Assembly (NCBI GenBank): GCA_019614645.1
Contig: JABWDB010000003.1
Coordinates: 20,359,001 to 20,423,000 of the forward strand
Direction of reading: 5' to 3'
Origin: Stratiolaelaps scimitus
Taxonomy: Eukaryota; Arthropoda; Arachnida; Mesostigmata; Laelapidae
Length of the DNA stretch: 64,000 bases
In this document: piece by piece, positions 1-13,500 of the stretch
Layout: each line of letters begins with the position of its first letter
How positions within the stretch are numbered: position 1 is the first letter of the stretch
Notes under the pieces: generated by a model
The model's database searches: none
What the model saw: only the letters and a program-made list of their open reading frames with translations
What the model was told of the DNA's origin: nothing
Program-made: the position numbers and the translations under genes

Positions 1-261
1 GTTCACGCCGTCTCCCAGCTCACGATCAGAGTCTAGTTGGGTCACAGCTTCATCCTCGGCTATCAAAACACGCTTACATTGTCGTGAGTCGCCAGCCAAC
101 CAACTCTTATGGGTGCTTTTTCAGCTGAGTATTTGGAAAACATCTTTTTTTTCCCATTTCAATCGTGTCCTCTCCTTTTCTCTTGACCGGTGCCAAATCG
201 CGAAACAGTTGACCGAGTTAGAAAGAGTTGTTTCCCACTGCATTAACCTGATCTTCCTTTG

Positions 262-350
262 CAAGGACTGAAATCGCTGAGAATCGAGCCCGGCACTTCC
301 AGAGCCGGTTGAGAGCTCGACGATTTGCTCACTACGCAGCCACCGGGGCC
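262..350 (-). repeat. tRNA-Leu(CAA)-like block, SINE head or tRNA pseudogene
   Basis: On the minus strand TGGCTGCGTAGTGAG resembles a pol III A box and GGCTCGATTCT a B box. Between them a 5-bp stem GAGCT/GGCTC (bases 302-318) closes a 7-base loop CTCAACC with anticodon position CAA. The T arm has the loop CTCGATT with one mismatch. The acceptor stem does not pair, so it is not a working tRNA. Confidence 0.45.
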
Positions 351-1209
351 GTTATGCATCCGGCAACTCCTCTGGAAGATTATCGAGGAATTTTCTATTA
401 AATCGATACCGACCTTGTAGGGTCGCACTCATCGCGGTGAGCACAAAAGTTGAGCACACCCTAAGGCTGTGTTTCGAAACCGCAATACACGCCTCCCTAC
501 TATGAGCCCCCTAGACGAAGACGCATTTTGCAAGAGCATATGATAGTATAAACGACCTTGGAGTTTTTAAGTGAGAAATTTCGACATCAATCGACGCGAG
601 CGAAAACCGTACGACGTGTATCGAACAATAACCAATTCACGTTGTCAAGATGTCTGCCTGTGTGTTCCGTGCTCTCGTCACATTATTCTGTATACAAAAC
701 CATATATAACGATGATATGCATATAGATTGAACATAAGAACTGTCTATTCGTCAGCAAATCATCTTTATCGTCTTTCTTTACCTCAAGATTATTCCCAGG
801 TACGAGTAAGGGAGAGAAAAGTAAGCGAAGGTGGCCTCGACAGGTTCTCATAGTAATACCTAAAAGGTTGAGAGCTGAGGCCTGGCTGAGAGGGGAACAG
901 CTGAGGGTCAGCTCGAAAATAATTATTATTGTTCGTCAGAAAAATGTGTGCGAGTGTCGGCAAAATACCCAGAAGATTGGGTGTAATTTTTACAGCGACG
1001 AAAATCTATAATCATAATAGAAATAAATACGACACATTATTTTACCGAACCAACTTTTACTAAGAGACTTGAGTTTCATTGAGAGTCGTCATCGACGTAT
1101 TGCATGCAATGGCTATTGCTTAGCTTGGGTGTCCTTGGCGATTTTTCCTACAATCGAGCTATCTACCCTTCAGCAGCGTCAGTTATTGATTAGTTGAAAT
1201 CTGCCATTT
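351..1209. other. No gene recognised
   Basis: AT-richer DNA without long frames or clear repeats. Confidence 0.5.
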
Positions 1210-2219
1210 TCAGTTTCGGTACGTTTTCAAAAATGACGGACTTGCTTCAAGTTCGTTCGATTGCAATAGAAACCCGCCATTATCGAATGAGTCGTTTTCG
1301 TTGACTGCACACATCATTAAAGACAAGATCATCTGTTTGACCTGATACTCGCTAGGCTCTCGTTTGACTTGAGACTCGCAATATCGATATCCACAGCCTG
1401 CTCCCGAACTGATTGGAAACAGCAAACCCTCCGCTGGAAAATGACCTATCAAAATGACCGGTCCTGAACATATAAGTGAGGCTATATCTTTCTCGACTAT
1501 CAGTTCCACGGGCATTTCGGTCTGTTGCGAAAAATCTCAAAATTTTATTATATCACGTTTATTGTAAATAAATACTATGACTAAAATGCATGATTTAAAG
1601 AGATGATTATATTGAAAAACAATGGGCGAAGTCGAAAATGCATCAGCCACGATCTGCTTTTCACCTTTAACACGCAGGCAGGCATCGTTTAGATCGATGA
1701 ACGGTTCCCATCGTCGTCGTCGTCGTTTAGGTGTCCGAATCGCGTAGGAATACTCCTCGTGTCATTCACTGATAAATGAATTCTCTTATTACTATGTTTT
1801 GCATAGCAAGTGGGGATGCGTAGCGCATTGAGTCTGTGTCCAAGTCCGCTGAACTGATTCAATGCGGGGTAACTGCAATTCAAAATTCAGTTACTTCCGT
1901 TCCAATGCCTGCTGTTACATCAGTGATAGCGGCAGCAGTGGCAGTGGTTGTAGACAACAAGGCTGTTGCTTACTTCGTGCGGTCGCTTGGCTTCAGCTGC
2001 AATTGTTCGACTGTAAAAGAGAGACGTAGGCGCACTGCCTAGGCCGCCACATCCCGCTATGTGCAGGTGGCGTTTAAAGGACAACTGAGAGAGGAGTAGG
2101 CCCCTCTCGTCGGGCAGGGCGAATGTTAAGCCGTTTAATTGCGGTAGCTGCGCAGCGTTGTTGGTGTTGTCGTCATAGTCGGGATGGCTACGCTTGAGCC
2201 AGGCCTCGAGGGCGTGCAT
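1210..2219 (-). CDS. Hypothetical two-exon gene, 185 aa, unrecognised
   Basis: I do not recognise the product. On the minus strand an ATG at 2219 (context gcggcccATG) opens 82 codons that end CACGAA|GTAAGC (donor at 1973). The next frame, after the good acceptor tttttcgcaacag (exon from 1521), continues in the same phase for 103 codons to a stop at 1210. Exon 1 (MHALEAWLKRSHPDYDDN ...) uses GC-ending codons; exon 2 (TEMPVELIVEKDIASLICSG ...) has balanced acidic, basic and hydrophobic residues, unlike shadow ORFs nearby. No signal peptide, repeat or known motif is evident, and I see no poly(A) signal soon after the stop. GC-rich DNA lies upstream at 2,430-2,700. It could be the first exons of a longer gene continuing left, or chance. 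Confidence 0.3.
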
Positions 2220-2343
2220 GGGCCGCTCATTTACCGACTAATTTTGCCTCTGTCCTCCTAATACCTGTAGCTGTCGGTATGCATGGCAACCTCTACTCGG
2301 CAATGGTAACTCAGCCGGACAGCGAGTGCGTTGCTGAGAATAA

Positions 2344-2373
2344 GAAGAGAGAGGAGGGAGAGAGAGAGAGAGA
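2344..2373. repeat. GA-rich tract
   Basis: An impure GA repeat upstream of the hypothetical minus-strand gene. Confidence 0.85.
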
Positions 2374-2429
2374 AATGGGTCGACTTAGGCTGAAAGTTGG
2401 AATTGCTCCCATTTGATGAGACTAACACG

Positions 2430-2700
2430 AACTACTACCACTACTGCTCCGAGCGCTTAACGCACCACCCCTATACCATGGGGCCGAGCGCCACCAACGC
2501 ACGCTTGGCAGTATACTATCGCACGGCCGCTGCCGAGGATGAGGTCGCTTAGGTCATAGAACCCCTTGTACTGTCCCCGTTGAAATTGTCGCAATCATAG
2601 GGTGAGTGTGGGCGTGTGAGGGTGTTGGCAGCGGCGGCGGCGGCTCCCAAACCGAGTAGTTGCTTGACGGCCATGTCGCGTGGTGCTGGCCACTTGCTGT
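2430..2700 (-). promoter_or_regulatory. GC/CpG-rich block upstream of the hypothetical gene
   Basis: CpG-dense DNA with a GGC run (about 2,630-2,645) lies 210-480 bases upstream of the ATG at 2219. A promoter role is inferred only from position and composition. Confidence 0.2.
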
Positions 2701-5700
2701 GTTATATAATACCTACGTTTAAGCCTGTGCAATGAGCAACAAAATGAAGGAGGAAAAATGTCGACCCTATGGCAAGAGATGGCAGTTACCATTGTGAGCA
2801 ATCTTCATTCGTGACACCTGTAACTGAATCCTTTATGAATACTGCCGTCGCTAATTCAGTGTCATTGCTGATTGAACACATGTGGAAATTGACGAGAAAT
2901 CAGTCAAGTGAAGTAAGGTTTCCAAGCGAAATTTGCCCATGTTGGCGGTGTCTTTTAAAATAGAGTTGTTTTTTAGAAAAGCACCGTTGAACATCTGTAT
3001 GTCTAGGCCGTGTGTTGTCCTGCAGCTGCGCGGCGTGTCCAGCCGACGTGACGAGAGTGCTGTGACAGACCGGCCACAGGTTGGTCTGCTACGCTACTGC
3101 CGCCCCTAAGGTCGACGGCTGGTTCAAGGGTCTTGCAAAGGACAAGGAAAAGTCCTCTTGTACGTGGCCTCGCGACTGGCTGTGTTCGTCGAATAGCACT
3201 TTTTTTTGTCTCTGGCAGCTGGTAGCTCCGCTTTCATCCGTTTTACGCCATTCGGCGATGACTTGCGTTTTTCTAGAACAGGCACCATCAAGCAGTGTCG
3301 GCAGTACGGGGGTCTCTTCATCGAAGCTGCTTGCGAAAGGAGCAGACAAAGGCCTTGTCTCTTGTTATAACCTGCCAGCGCTTGTAGCAGGCAGCAGATT
3401 ACGGAGCCCGGCGGCCTGCCGACAGGACCTCGGCACACATACACGCACACGAACACACGGTGCCACGCGAACCCAGCGGTGTCCTGGCACGTCTTCAAGT
3501 CCCAGGTTCCCATTAGCTAGAACTCTCAGAGAAGGAAGCTCTCCCTGGAGCCCCATCTGGTCAGCCACGGTTCTTCCACCAGGAAGTTCCGTCCAATCCA
3601 GCCGTGGACTGCACCTTGTATAAATACATTCGCTGTTTCCTCCCGTCGGCATCTTGACCCAAAGGAGGGTGTCGACTTCCTGTAAGGGAAGCCCTGCTAT
3701 GGGTGCAGCTATGGGAGTTCATGAAATGTGAACTTGCGTGGTGTCGTTCAAAGGGAGAGACGCCGGTGAGCGGGATCCAGCGAGGTAGGCCCAACTATTT
3801 CTGCCGCTACGAAAGGTGGCAGGCTGCCGCACGCCCCCAACCTCAGGATGGCCTAGTGGCCTCGGCGTCGCAGGCCCTGATGTCGGAACCCCCGAACGCC
3901 ATCAAGCACCGGCCACCGGTCCCTCATAGTCCCGTTCAAGTTAAAGGTAGTTGTGCATTGACAATGGCAGGCGGGCGTCTACAGCCGCATTTGTCTTAGG
4001 ACAACAAAGGTAGGTCGAGAACGCAGTAATAGTGGGCTATTTCAAATCCGCCTACCTAACAAACATGGGATGTTTGATGTTACGCTTGGAAATTTATTCA
4101 CGGAGCACACACACTCGTGTAATTGCCAGCCCACATGTATTTACAATATGGAGCGTTGACCTTGTTAATGGATTTTGTCTAAGTGGACGCTGTTTGTGGA
4201 ACGCGCTGATTTGGAGACCTGCAACTATTTACGCAAACCATTATAACTATACAAACTGTTATCGTATTATAAATTTGAATATTCGATCACATGAATCGCA
4301 TGAAATATCATCGTCGATCTATAATGTGATGTAATGTGAGAAGTTGGCGTCCTTCACAATAGGAAAATTGACCCCGGTGATGTCGATCACATCGATCGAC
4401 TGATTGTCGGGTCGACCCTTCGCACCACACGGGTTTGCTTCATATGAAAGTCTTGAAATGTTGGACTTTCAATAATTCCCTGAAATACATATGCTGCCTC
4501 AAAAAAGAAATTACGCTACTGTCGCTTCGCCACTGCCAGCTCAATGTAGAACAATGAGGAATAACACTGAGACTCTCAAGAGAAGGTTGTAGCTATGCGC
4601 TGCATCGTAAGTGGCTTTTCCTTATAAGTAACGTTTAGCGAAATTGTCTGGGTATTGCATTGAGTAGAATTGTGGCGGCCACTGTGCTTTGAATCCCACC
4701 GTCAGTTCGCTGCTGACCAGTTAGGCGGACTGTTTCATTTAGCGAAATACGAGCTCTGCGTTATATGAAAGACGAAACGTGTGGTCTTTACGTGAGCGTA
4801 CAGCGGAAGGTCGGTGGTGTTGCAATGCGAGGGATTTGTATATCCCGACCGAAAAGTGGATTTAGCCCCATTTTGGCGGAGTGTCCAAATCCAACCGCTA
4901 ACCGCTAAGCATGTCCTCTGCTCACCGTTCATCTGTTTTGTAAACATGTTGCCGGCATACGGCATAGTAAAAACGCTGTTGTTATTATTGTATGACCATG
5001 GCATTTTGAATCGAGTCAGTGCAGACGTAGTTGAAGCCATAGCAATAAAGAACACGGCTGATAGAAAAACATCTATGAAATGTGATTACTGTGCGCGAGT
5101 TCTGTGCGTACCGCTTGAATGAGCGGGTTTCTCGAAGTTGCGGTGGTTCTTCGCCAAGCATCAACTTTTCCCTTTATGATGAACTTAGTGATGCCGACAT
5201 CAATATACGTCGCTGATGACATGACATTGCATTTTCAATGGTTTGTAGTGGAAAACGCAAATAACCTGCTTGAATGTTGAAGAGATACTGAGAAACCTAC
5301 CTCAAGATTACCTATTATGCTAGTTATGGGGTGGTATTTTAAACAGAACGCGACCCCCAATCAACCAAGAAAACGACTTTTGCGCATTATGCGATGTGAG
5401 TTTGACGATCCTTAAACAGTCGAATGGAAGAAGTACCGCCTGAAAGCCGTTCCCAAATAATGACAATCATTGTTGCTTTGCTAAGGACCTGCCAATCTTC
5501 GAATCGCATGGTCACCATCTAATGCGTGTTGTATTTACTACGCCTATAGCATCCATCAACGTACAGCGTCTACGCGCGATACACCCTTGGGGGCAATATC
5601 TTCATTCGTATGTCTCCCTCTAAACCTCCTACTCATTTTAACAATGATTGCCAAACGTAGGGGTCTATGTGTCATGTTCAATCTATTTTTATTTGCCTCA

Positions 5701-7039
5701 CATATAAGCCAACTTGACATAGGTAAAAGGCAATACTAGTTGCCAACATCGTTCATAATTTCGATTTCAGCGAACACAACAGCTCCGCGACGACTCCTCA
5801 ACCTGACTTGAGTAATAGCTTTAACGTGCGGGTCTGTCTGGCTTAGCTATTGTAGGTGGCCAGACGCGCATCCTGATTTGTGACGTACCGACCTATGAAC
5901 TTTCTTTCAGTCTTCCCTTCCTCCCTCCGGTTAATGACATCCTCTCCCTTATCCTAACCCAGCGTCCGCAAAGTGGATGTCGCTTGGCTATCGCCAATGT
6001 TAAGAAAGAACCGACATGCACCAACCGTATATCCTGATGTTAGCCACAGTTCGGCTTGTTAGCGTTCCCTTCGCCTGGCTGTTCTTCATCCCCGGCTCCC
6101 AACGGCCTAGCTATTCCTCATTTGACCCCAGGTGGTCCCGACCCTGGGGGTCGGACTTCCACCCATTGGCGTGCGGAGGGGTGTTGCTAAAACAGTCCCG
6201 TCTGTCACCACCGGGTACGGCGGTCCACGGTGACCCTTGATCCTTCGACTCTATTCCTGCCATAGCGGGCCAAGGCACGGGGCCCTGTCGGCGCTGCTCG
6301 TCTACGGCTGTTGAGTGGCATCCGACACCGGGTATGCTGGAAGCTGCAGGCTGCATCTGCCATACTGCTAGTCGATAGAGACACGCGTTGAGACAAGACT
6401 CTGGGACGGCATCGAAATAGTGAAAACACGGGCATGTCCGAACGGGAATGCGAACTGGGATTCTCTCGTCCACCTTTCCAACTTGGTACCAACTTTAATC
6501 CGCTAATCCGAAGGAAGGCCGGGGTAAAGCTTCTACACCATCCACCTGTGGATGCATGCTTTGGTCGTGGGGAGGCCAATACTAACTTTGTGTCTTACTA
6601 GCATCCATCGACCGGCAGCTGTGACAGCTGGCTAAATACGTTGTTCCTATGCGACATGCATCCTTCGCCGTATTGGGAGACGCGCGACCTGACAACTGTT
6701 GGACGAGTGAGAGCCCGAAGCAGGATTTGTAGCATTGATTACCTATCATTGCGCACCTGCAAGGCTTCGTAAATGCGCGTGAAGCTTCTCGGATCCAAGC
6801 CGGGATGGATAACTGAAGTAGCCTTGCGAGTATGATCTTTAATGCATTGCGTCATTTCTCATATAGCGGTAAGAGCACCATGAGATTGATGTGTAATGGG
6901 TGAATTTCGAAGTACTCTACATTACATTTATTTCTATTTAACAATAATGTTTATCCATTGAGTGGGGTCCAGGGTGATTTTGGCAGGACGCGGCGCCAAG
7001 GTCAAGGTATCGTAGAAGGAAAAACATTTTACCGAAGTG
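2701..7039. other. No gene recognised
   Basis: Several open frames overlap on both strands (for example around 3,080-3,650 and 6,100-6,580), but none shows family likeness, splice-consistent ends and an ATG together. A CA-rich run is at about 3,438-3,460. Confidence 0.5.
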
Positions 7040-7560
7040 GTTCGAGTCGCTTCGCGCCAGAGTGCAGGCATTCGCAATCCAAGACGGTCAGTTCTCAAGT
7101 TGGCAGAGAAGGAAATTGTCGAGCTCGACAGTGTACTGAACAGCGAAGACTTCTACGACGAGGAGAAATAGACAAATATTGAGGGGGCAGTATCACCTCA
7201 CCTGTATTGTACGTGCAGGGACTCGGAAATGACATAGGACCCGGTCGAACGGATGGGCACGATCGACGATGGTCAACAAGGAGGCGTTCCGAGAGATGGT
7301 GAAACGAGACGTGCAGTTTCAAGTTCGTTCTATGTGAAAACCTTCAAGTTGGTGTACGAAGCAAGAGCAGCAGGGGCTGCATCGACCCTGTTGAGGTAGA
7401 CGGACAAGATAACACCGATGTCGCCAAGAACACCTCCCGTCGTAGTTATTTAAGAGAACAGCAACAAGATTCTCTAAGTGGCGACCCAAAGGGTTACCGC
7501 AGGTGGTTCAAGCTTTTTGATCTCTACGGTGTCAGCGAAGGGCGGCTCGTCACTTCGCAT
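7040..7560 (+). mobile_element. Possible BEL/Pao-type gag remnant
   Basis: One frame reads KLAEKEIVELDSVLNSEDFY then stops (7,097-7,171). A second reads SGDPKGYRRWFKLFDLY (about 7,477-7,527). Both resemble Pao-family gag segments (an acidic ELD helix and a GDP-x-x-Y-x-x-F-x-x-F motif) from memory. No protease, RT or LTRs are visible. A weak call. Confidence 0.25.
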
Positions 7561-10500
7561 CGAGGTGTGGTGGGCGGCTGACTGATGATTATACCTGGTA
7601 CAGATACACTTGTACTCATAGATAGACTAGATACAAATGCACTCATTTGGCCAAGATTAGTTGTTCGTAACAGGTGAGAGGTCTGCTGCGTTGCATAAAG
7701 GATGTGGGAGACGAACCATGTAGATCATTGAAGGGAAGCAAATAAATACCTGTTCAGTGCAGAACTCCTCAAACTTCCGGACATCTGCAAAAGGTATCAT
7801 CGTTAGGCTGTATCGTTCAAATAATAATTAGCGTCGATATAATAGCACACGTCTGCTAGTTTCAGCTGAGTTGCAGGTAGCATCCAACATGCAACGGGCT
7901 TCAGATATCTACAGAGAACATGCTAGGGGCCTAGTTCAGCCTACAGCGTGTAGCCAATAGCTTCTTCTCAATACGCAATAACCAACAATGCACATACTTA
8001 ATGCAATTACAAGTAGTAATTTTTAACTGATTTCGGTTGACTGAGCCCGCATCGTATTTTTCAACAGTATGCGCGTTATAAGTACACGTCAATCTTTCCG
8101 GGAGCTCGTTGGAAACGGCGTCTGAGAGACGGGTACAAGTAGTGTGATGTGTAATATACTATTATATGATATACATATCGGCGTACGTATATTCCATGTT
8201 ACAGTGCCCACTGGTAATGCCGCCACTGACCACAAATAGTAACTCAGCAAGAGGCACTTATTCAACTTTCTCCTCGCAGCTGAGCGATGTAAGTGAAAAT
8301 GTTGCAGAGGTTTCCAAAAAGTTGCACCCTCTCGCTTAAGTAGAAATTGCTGTATGCTCTTAAAAGGGAAGCTTTATTTGATTTGGTGGCAGTATTTTCC
8401 GAGCGAATTGGCCGCAGGTCTTAAACCGGTTTACTGCAAGAGAGAAAGTCATGCTGTACGTCACAACTCGAAAGTTAGAAGCCAGACTAGCGCCTTGGCC
8501 CGAATGGACTAGCTGTGCCGGCTAACGTTTAAGGTGCTCTGTAGTAGGGCGTCTATAGCGTACCGCCGAGTCCAGTCCTACGATTGATAGCTAGGCCTGG
8601 CTGTCCTACGAGAGAGGAGGGTCGTCAACGGCGAAACCCAGCGAACGAAGCATGACTTTAGTCGTCCTCTGTTTCTTCGTTCGCTCTGCGAACGGGTCTG
8701 GCCGTGTTGGTCTAACCCAATATTATTATTGGCCTTCTTCCTCTCGTAGAATATCGTTATCGACATTCAGTCGGAGAACATTTAACGAATTCATTCGAAA
8801 GACAATACGGGCCTGTTGTTCAGCCGTTTTGCGGAGTTCGGAGTCGATGACGTGGCGCTTCATTGTCTGCGAGTCTTGTCTCGTTTTCGCTTTTAACGTA
8901 CGATTATTGTACGTCTAGACTATACTAGGCAACTACTTGTTGGGATCTGCTGAGCTCATTTCAAACCTATTTACTTTCGTTTTGCGACAGAAAAGCTCCA
9001 GTTTTCTACCCTTACACTGCCAGGTGACATTTCTCGGTACACACATTCGTATCTCGGCATTACTACGAGGGAAAGAACGATCTAGCGGATATATCCCGCT
9101 ACCGATCTATTTATCCAAGCGGTGTCTGTCCCAGGTATTGCGGTATGGCCGCGTCGAGGCTGCCGTCACGGGGACAAGAGCTGATTTGTACTAATTCAAT
9201 TACGTCCTTGGCACCAATCGTGATTTATACCATGCAATTGATTGCCCAAGTGCTCTTCTAGTCCCACTTCTTCATCTGGCCATCGCACAGTGGCATTGTA
9301 TTATACGATAGTAGTGTTGGAAGCAAACTGACTCCGCTGCTGCTGCGTGATAGTGTAATATTAGGAATCGTAGCAGTCTAACAGTTCGCGCGGTGGCTGT
9401 GAGTGGCTACACGCTAGGTATGTTAGTCGTTTGTGTGTGGATGCACCTGTACGCACCGAGCACAACTCAATGTTCGGGGAAGTTACTAAGATATTTGTCT
9501 ATGTAGATGTACACTGCGTGTTGCGCGCAGCGTCGCAGTCAGTGGGAATGGTTGCTGCTGGTGCTGCTGCCCCTGCTGTGTTGGTATAGCATGCTTTAGC
9601 ACAGGCGAACAATGAGCGAGGAAAGCTCCCTCGGCCCGCATACCCGCCCCCCCGTACCCAGCTACCCCAATCCCAAATCTTCAGTCTTCAGGGAGAAGCG
9701 GCCTCTAAGGGATGAACGGTCATGGGGTGGGCCCTCTTGGTGTTCTTTGTGAACTCGCCATGGTTAGACATCCTTCGCGTTCTCTTCTTCCTCTGCCTAC
9801 CCGGCTATTCGTCTCGTGTTCTTCCCAGCCAGACCGAAGATGCTCTGCTTCGTGAGCTTGCCGCTGTGTGTCGCAACGGCTTCTCGTGTAAAACCCCTCA
9901 GCCAAGGTGGAGTAACGCATGCGTGCCTACGCGCTTTGGCAGAAACGCAACAACCGTCAGCTCTTCGCCCGTACCAGTCTCCGCAACGGCAGCAGCAAAG
10001 CTGGCCGTACCTCACCCGCCACCACTAACGTGCAACGCGCTAGGCAACCGCAACAAGGTCGCAACAGCGAGTCGACTTATCAGAGACAGACAGACACAGG
10101 GCCCCTCCGAGCTCAGAGTCCGGAACACGCTGGCGAGACCATACCAAGCTAAGCCAACGGGGCCAAGACCGGTTGCCCGTTCCGAAGCATAGTCTCATGA
10201 GATTAGAATTCCGCCACTACCGCCGCCGCCTCCGCCGCCCACACAACAACAGCTACCAACGACAGCGGCGTCACCGCGTCCGTTTCGTCTAGTTGAGAAT
10301 AACTCCCAACTGTGGTGGTGGCTCTGGTTTCCCCGCGTTGTTCAACTTGCTGGCGTTCGCGCTCCTACGTCATGTTTCAGTCCCTCCATAGAGTGTGTTG
10401 GAGTTCTTATTTACACGAACATCTCATGCTTCTGCGTTCCTAAGAGCGCTTTGAAAGGCCACGTAAGTTGTGTTGGACCCCTCGAGTATCGTTAATACAC

Positions 10501-13500
10501 ACGAACGCATTATGTATATATGCATAGAGCCGATGTGGGTATATCCTTTCTCTCAATCTCTCGGTCGCTTGTTCGCGCAATACGCCGAAGAGCCGCGAGC
10601 GAGCGACTCCACGGCTCACATACACGGTGGAGTTAAACGTGGACTTGTCGAACGAAGGTAACAAATAGCCCTTCGTATACCTGCTCTGTTGTTGCTATTG
10701 TGTCCCATCGATCGATCGGACGAGAGAGAGAGAGAGAGGAGGGGTTGATGCCGTTCTATGGATCTGCGCTCCGGGGTAGACATAAAGACGCTCACCTGAC
10801 CTTCAATTCGATGGCTGTATATCCGTTGCCAGAGCCCGGCTCATCTCGCAACTTTACGACGAGGCCTTCGGTGGGCATCCCGTATTTAACTGCCTTCTGC
10901 AGCGCTTCCGCATTCAGATATTCTTCGAGTGCGATTTCGGGACTAACTAACGCCTAGTCATAAATTTGACATTTGGTACAGATTTAATACCAGGCCTACT
11001 AGTGGCAGCTAGAAAACTAATCGAACCGCTATCTCATTACATGTTTCTATGTATCGACGGGCTTCTACAGCCGAACACACCTATCCATCACAATCCGGTG
11101 TTCAAGCACGTTTATTGAGAATGACAGCGGCAACTAAGGTTATAGTAACAAAATTATACAACACAGCCGGCCAACAACAACATCAGCAGCAGCCGCAGCC
11201 ATAGCAGAGTGCTGGCAACCGAAGCATAAAAGAAACACAAGGCTAGGTGCGTTGGCCCGCGTTAATTGAGATTAGGCCGCCTCGATTATTGCGTCATGTA
11301 TTCAGTCGGGGACCAGCGAACGCTCATCGATTTGTCTGATGGACGGGCCTGGCAGCAAGAACTTTGCCGGCAGTGGCAAGCAAACCTCGCCGACCTTAAC
11401 CTGCTAAGCAAACTAGTTAGGGAGGTCCCCACGTCTAGCTGGCTCTCCTCAGCGAGCTTGCCATCTAAGCTAGACAATAACCATTTCCGCGCGTGGCGCC
11501 TCCTCGCTAGAGGATCCACTCCGGTGGGGTTTGTGGCCAGCTTGGGAAGATAGCACAACTCGGCTTGATCGGCACTTGTCTACGCGCGACCCTGGGTAGC
11601 GGGTGGTAGTCGGCATTCGGTGCAGCCTTGTTGGTAGCCTTGTTGCCGCGACCCCTGACGGTGCCGTGCGACGAGCCAGCAGGCTATTACGCATTTTGGG
11701 GCAACGCTTAACATTCAAGTTATCGTATGGGAAGTAAGTGTAGTAGTATAGGGTGGCGCAACTTATCCATTAACCATTCGGGCGATACGTCACTTGACGG
11801 AGTGGCCTCTTATCTTCTTTGTTGTGTGCTTTTTTTTAGGTCAGGCGTAGTTGTTTACTAAATAGGGGTGCACCGTCCCAGCTATTCAAGCGATTTCGCC
11901 TTTATCTCGTCAATGCATTTCGTTTACGCTAATCTCTAGGAATTAAATGTTTTTATCTTGTTGGGTGAAAACACGACTCTTTTTGAGAAGCACCTCAGAT
12001 CCGAAGGTCTTGTGAGTTGTCAGAGAGTGCCATGCGGCACTGAGTAGGTCGTAATACTTGGTTCTGCACCATAGACCAGCAAGCATCCTCCTGTCTGATC
12101 CCCCGGAGACCAAGCGTAGCTGCTCACCGACGTGTGCTGGGGGCCTCCCCCATAAAGAGAATTATCTCATAAAGAGGAAATGTGTAGTCAGAGAAGATGT
12201 TTTGCAACAAATCTCAATCAACGTTGACCTAACGCGACAACTCGAGTGTAAAGACGATGTCGAAGGGCATGTCACGGAAATTGGAGAAGAATTGTTGCGA
12301 CAGTCGTACGGTCGCAGATAAAATTACCTAGATAAAAAAAAAATAATGATTACTTGTCCCAGCGAGACAACGGAAACACATAGGTAGTGTGCGAGAATTG
12401 AGTCTGAGCGTTCTGGGCGTTCCTTCTGGTCTCGAATGAGTTGTTTTTTCAGTATAAATCATTTAGACTTGGCAGTCGTGCTCTAGAGTACGGTACTGCG
12501 TGGCGCGTCATTTGTACAGCTGTGAGACGCTATCAAGTTTATTTTCCTTTAATTTTCTCACGAACGACATTTATTGTTGAACTAGTCAACGTAAATTGAG
12601 CAGGGGAACGCAAATCAGATGATATTTGGGTGCGCGAGCAGAGATACACGTCAACGAATTTCCTTTTAATGTGGGTTTTTCACTGGGAGGTGTATTCGCG
12701 CGCATATGTGAATTAGAAGAAAAATACCAACCTATCGTAGAATGTAGTACCATTTTTCTTACTTGACACAACATTTGCTCGTTGCCGATGCTGAATCAGA
12801 CCTAAGTGTAATGTTGGTATGGACAGTGTCCATAGCAGTCCGGCCGGAGTGCGCTCGTCCTGAACCCGCCTCCGTTTCCCAGAACCACTGATGTTCAGTA
12901 GCAAGCGAAGATTCTGGAGGCCTATCTGCCGAACCTGTCCTACAAGATAACAGTGAAAGGAAACATTTTCAACGATATCCATGTTGTATTATTGTAGTGA
13001 CCTTTATGACAAGAGGCACGACGTTGTTTTTCTTTTTCCCATGTTTGAGAAACAATACTCCTGCAACAGCCCTAATGCACATTGACAATACAGGCCGTCA
13101 GATGTCTGTGTTCTTGAGGTGACTTTTCTATTTTAGGACACACTAAAGTCGGCCAAACCTTGGCCTTGCTCGATTGCAGTATCAATTTTTGTCCGGATAT
13201 CGAAAGTGATTCACCTAAATTTTCAATATGTTACGTATGTACACATGGTGGGAAACAGCACGAAGTTCCATCACGGTGGTATTTTCATTCCGTGATGATT
13301 ATAAATGTACTCTGAATCTAATCCGTACTCTGTATTATTTCAATCCGCGAGGTCTACCCAAGGTACCAAGTAATATTGTGCCGAGGACCAAAAAAACAAC
13401 TGACGCGTGTATGTGCGATGCTATTCATTGAAAATCGACCGAAAATAAGAAATTACAAATAATAATAACATGCAAACCTAAGGGGCACTAAATTCGAATC

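Noticed and set aside
3081..3623. 180-codon plus-strand frame
   Set aside because: Starts on TTG, contains translated CA repeat, and three other frames are open over the same bases; no family likeness.
3848..3905. A-box-like TGGCCTAGTGG suggesting a tRNA
   Set aside because: No B box at the right spacing on this strand and no cloverleaf.
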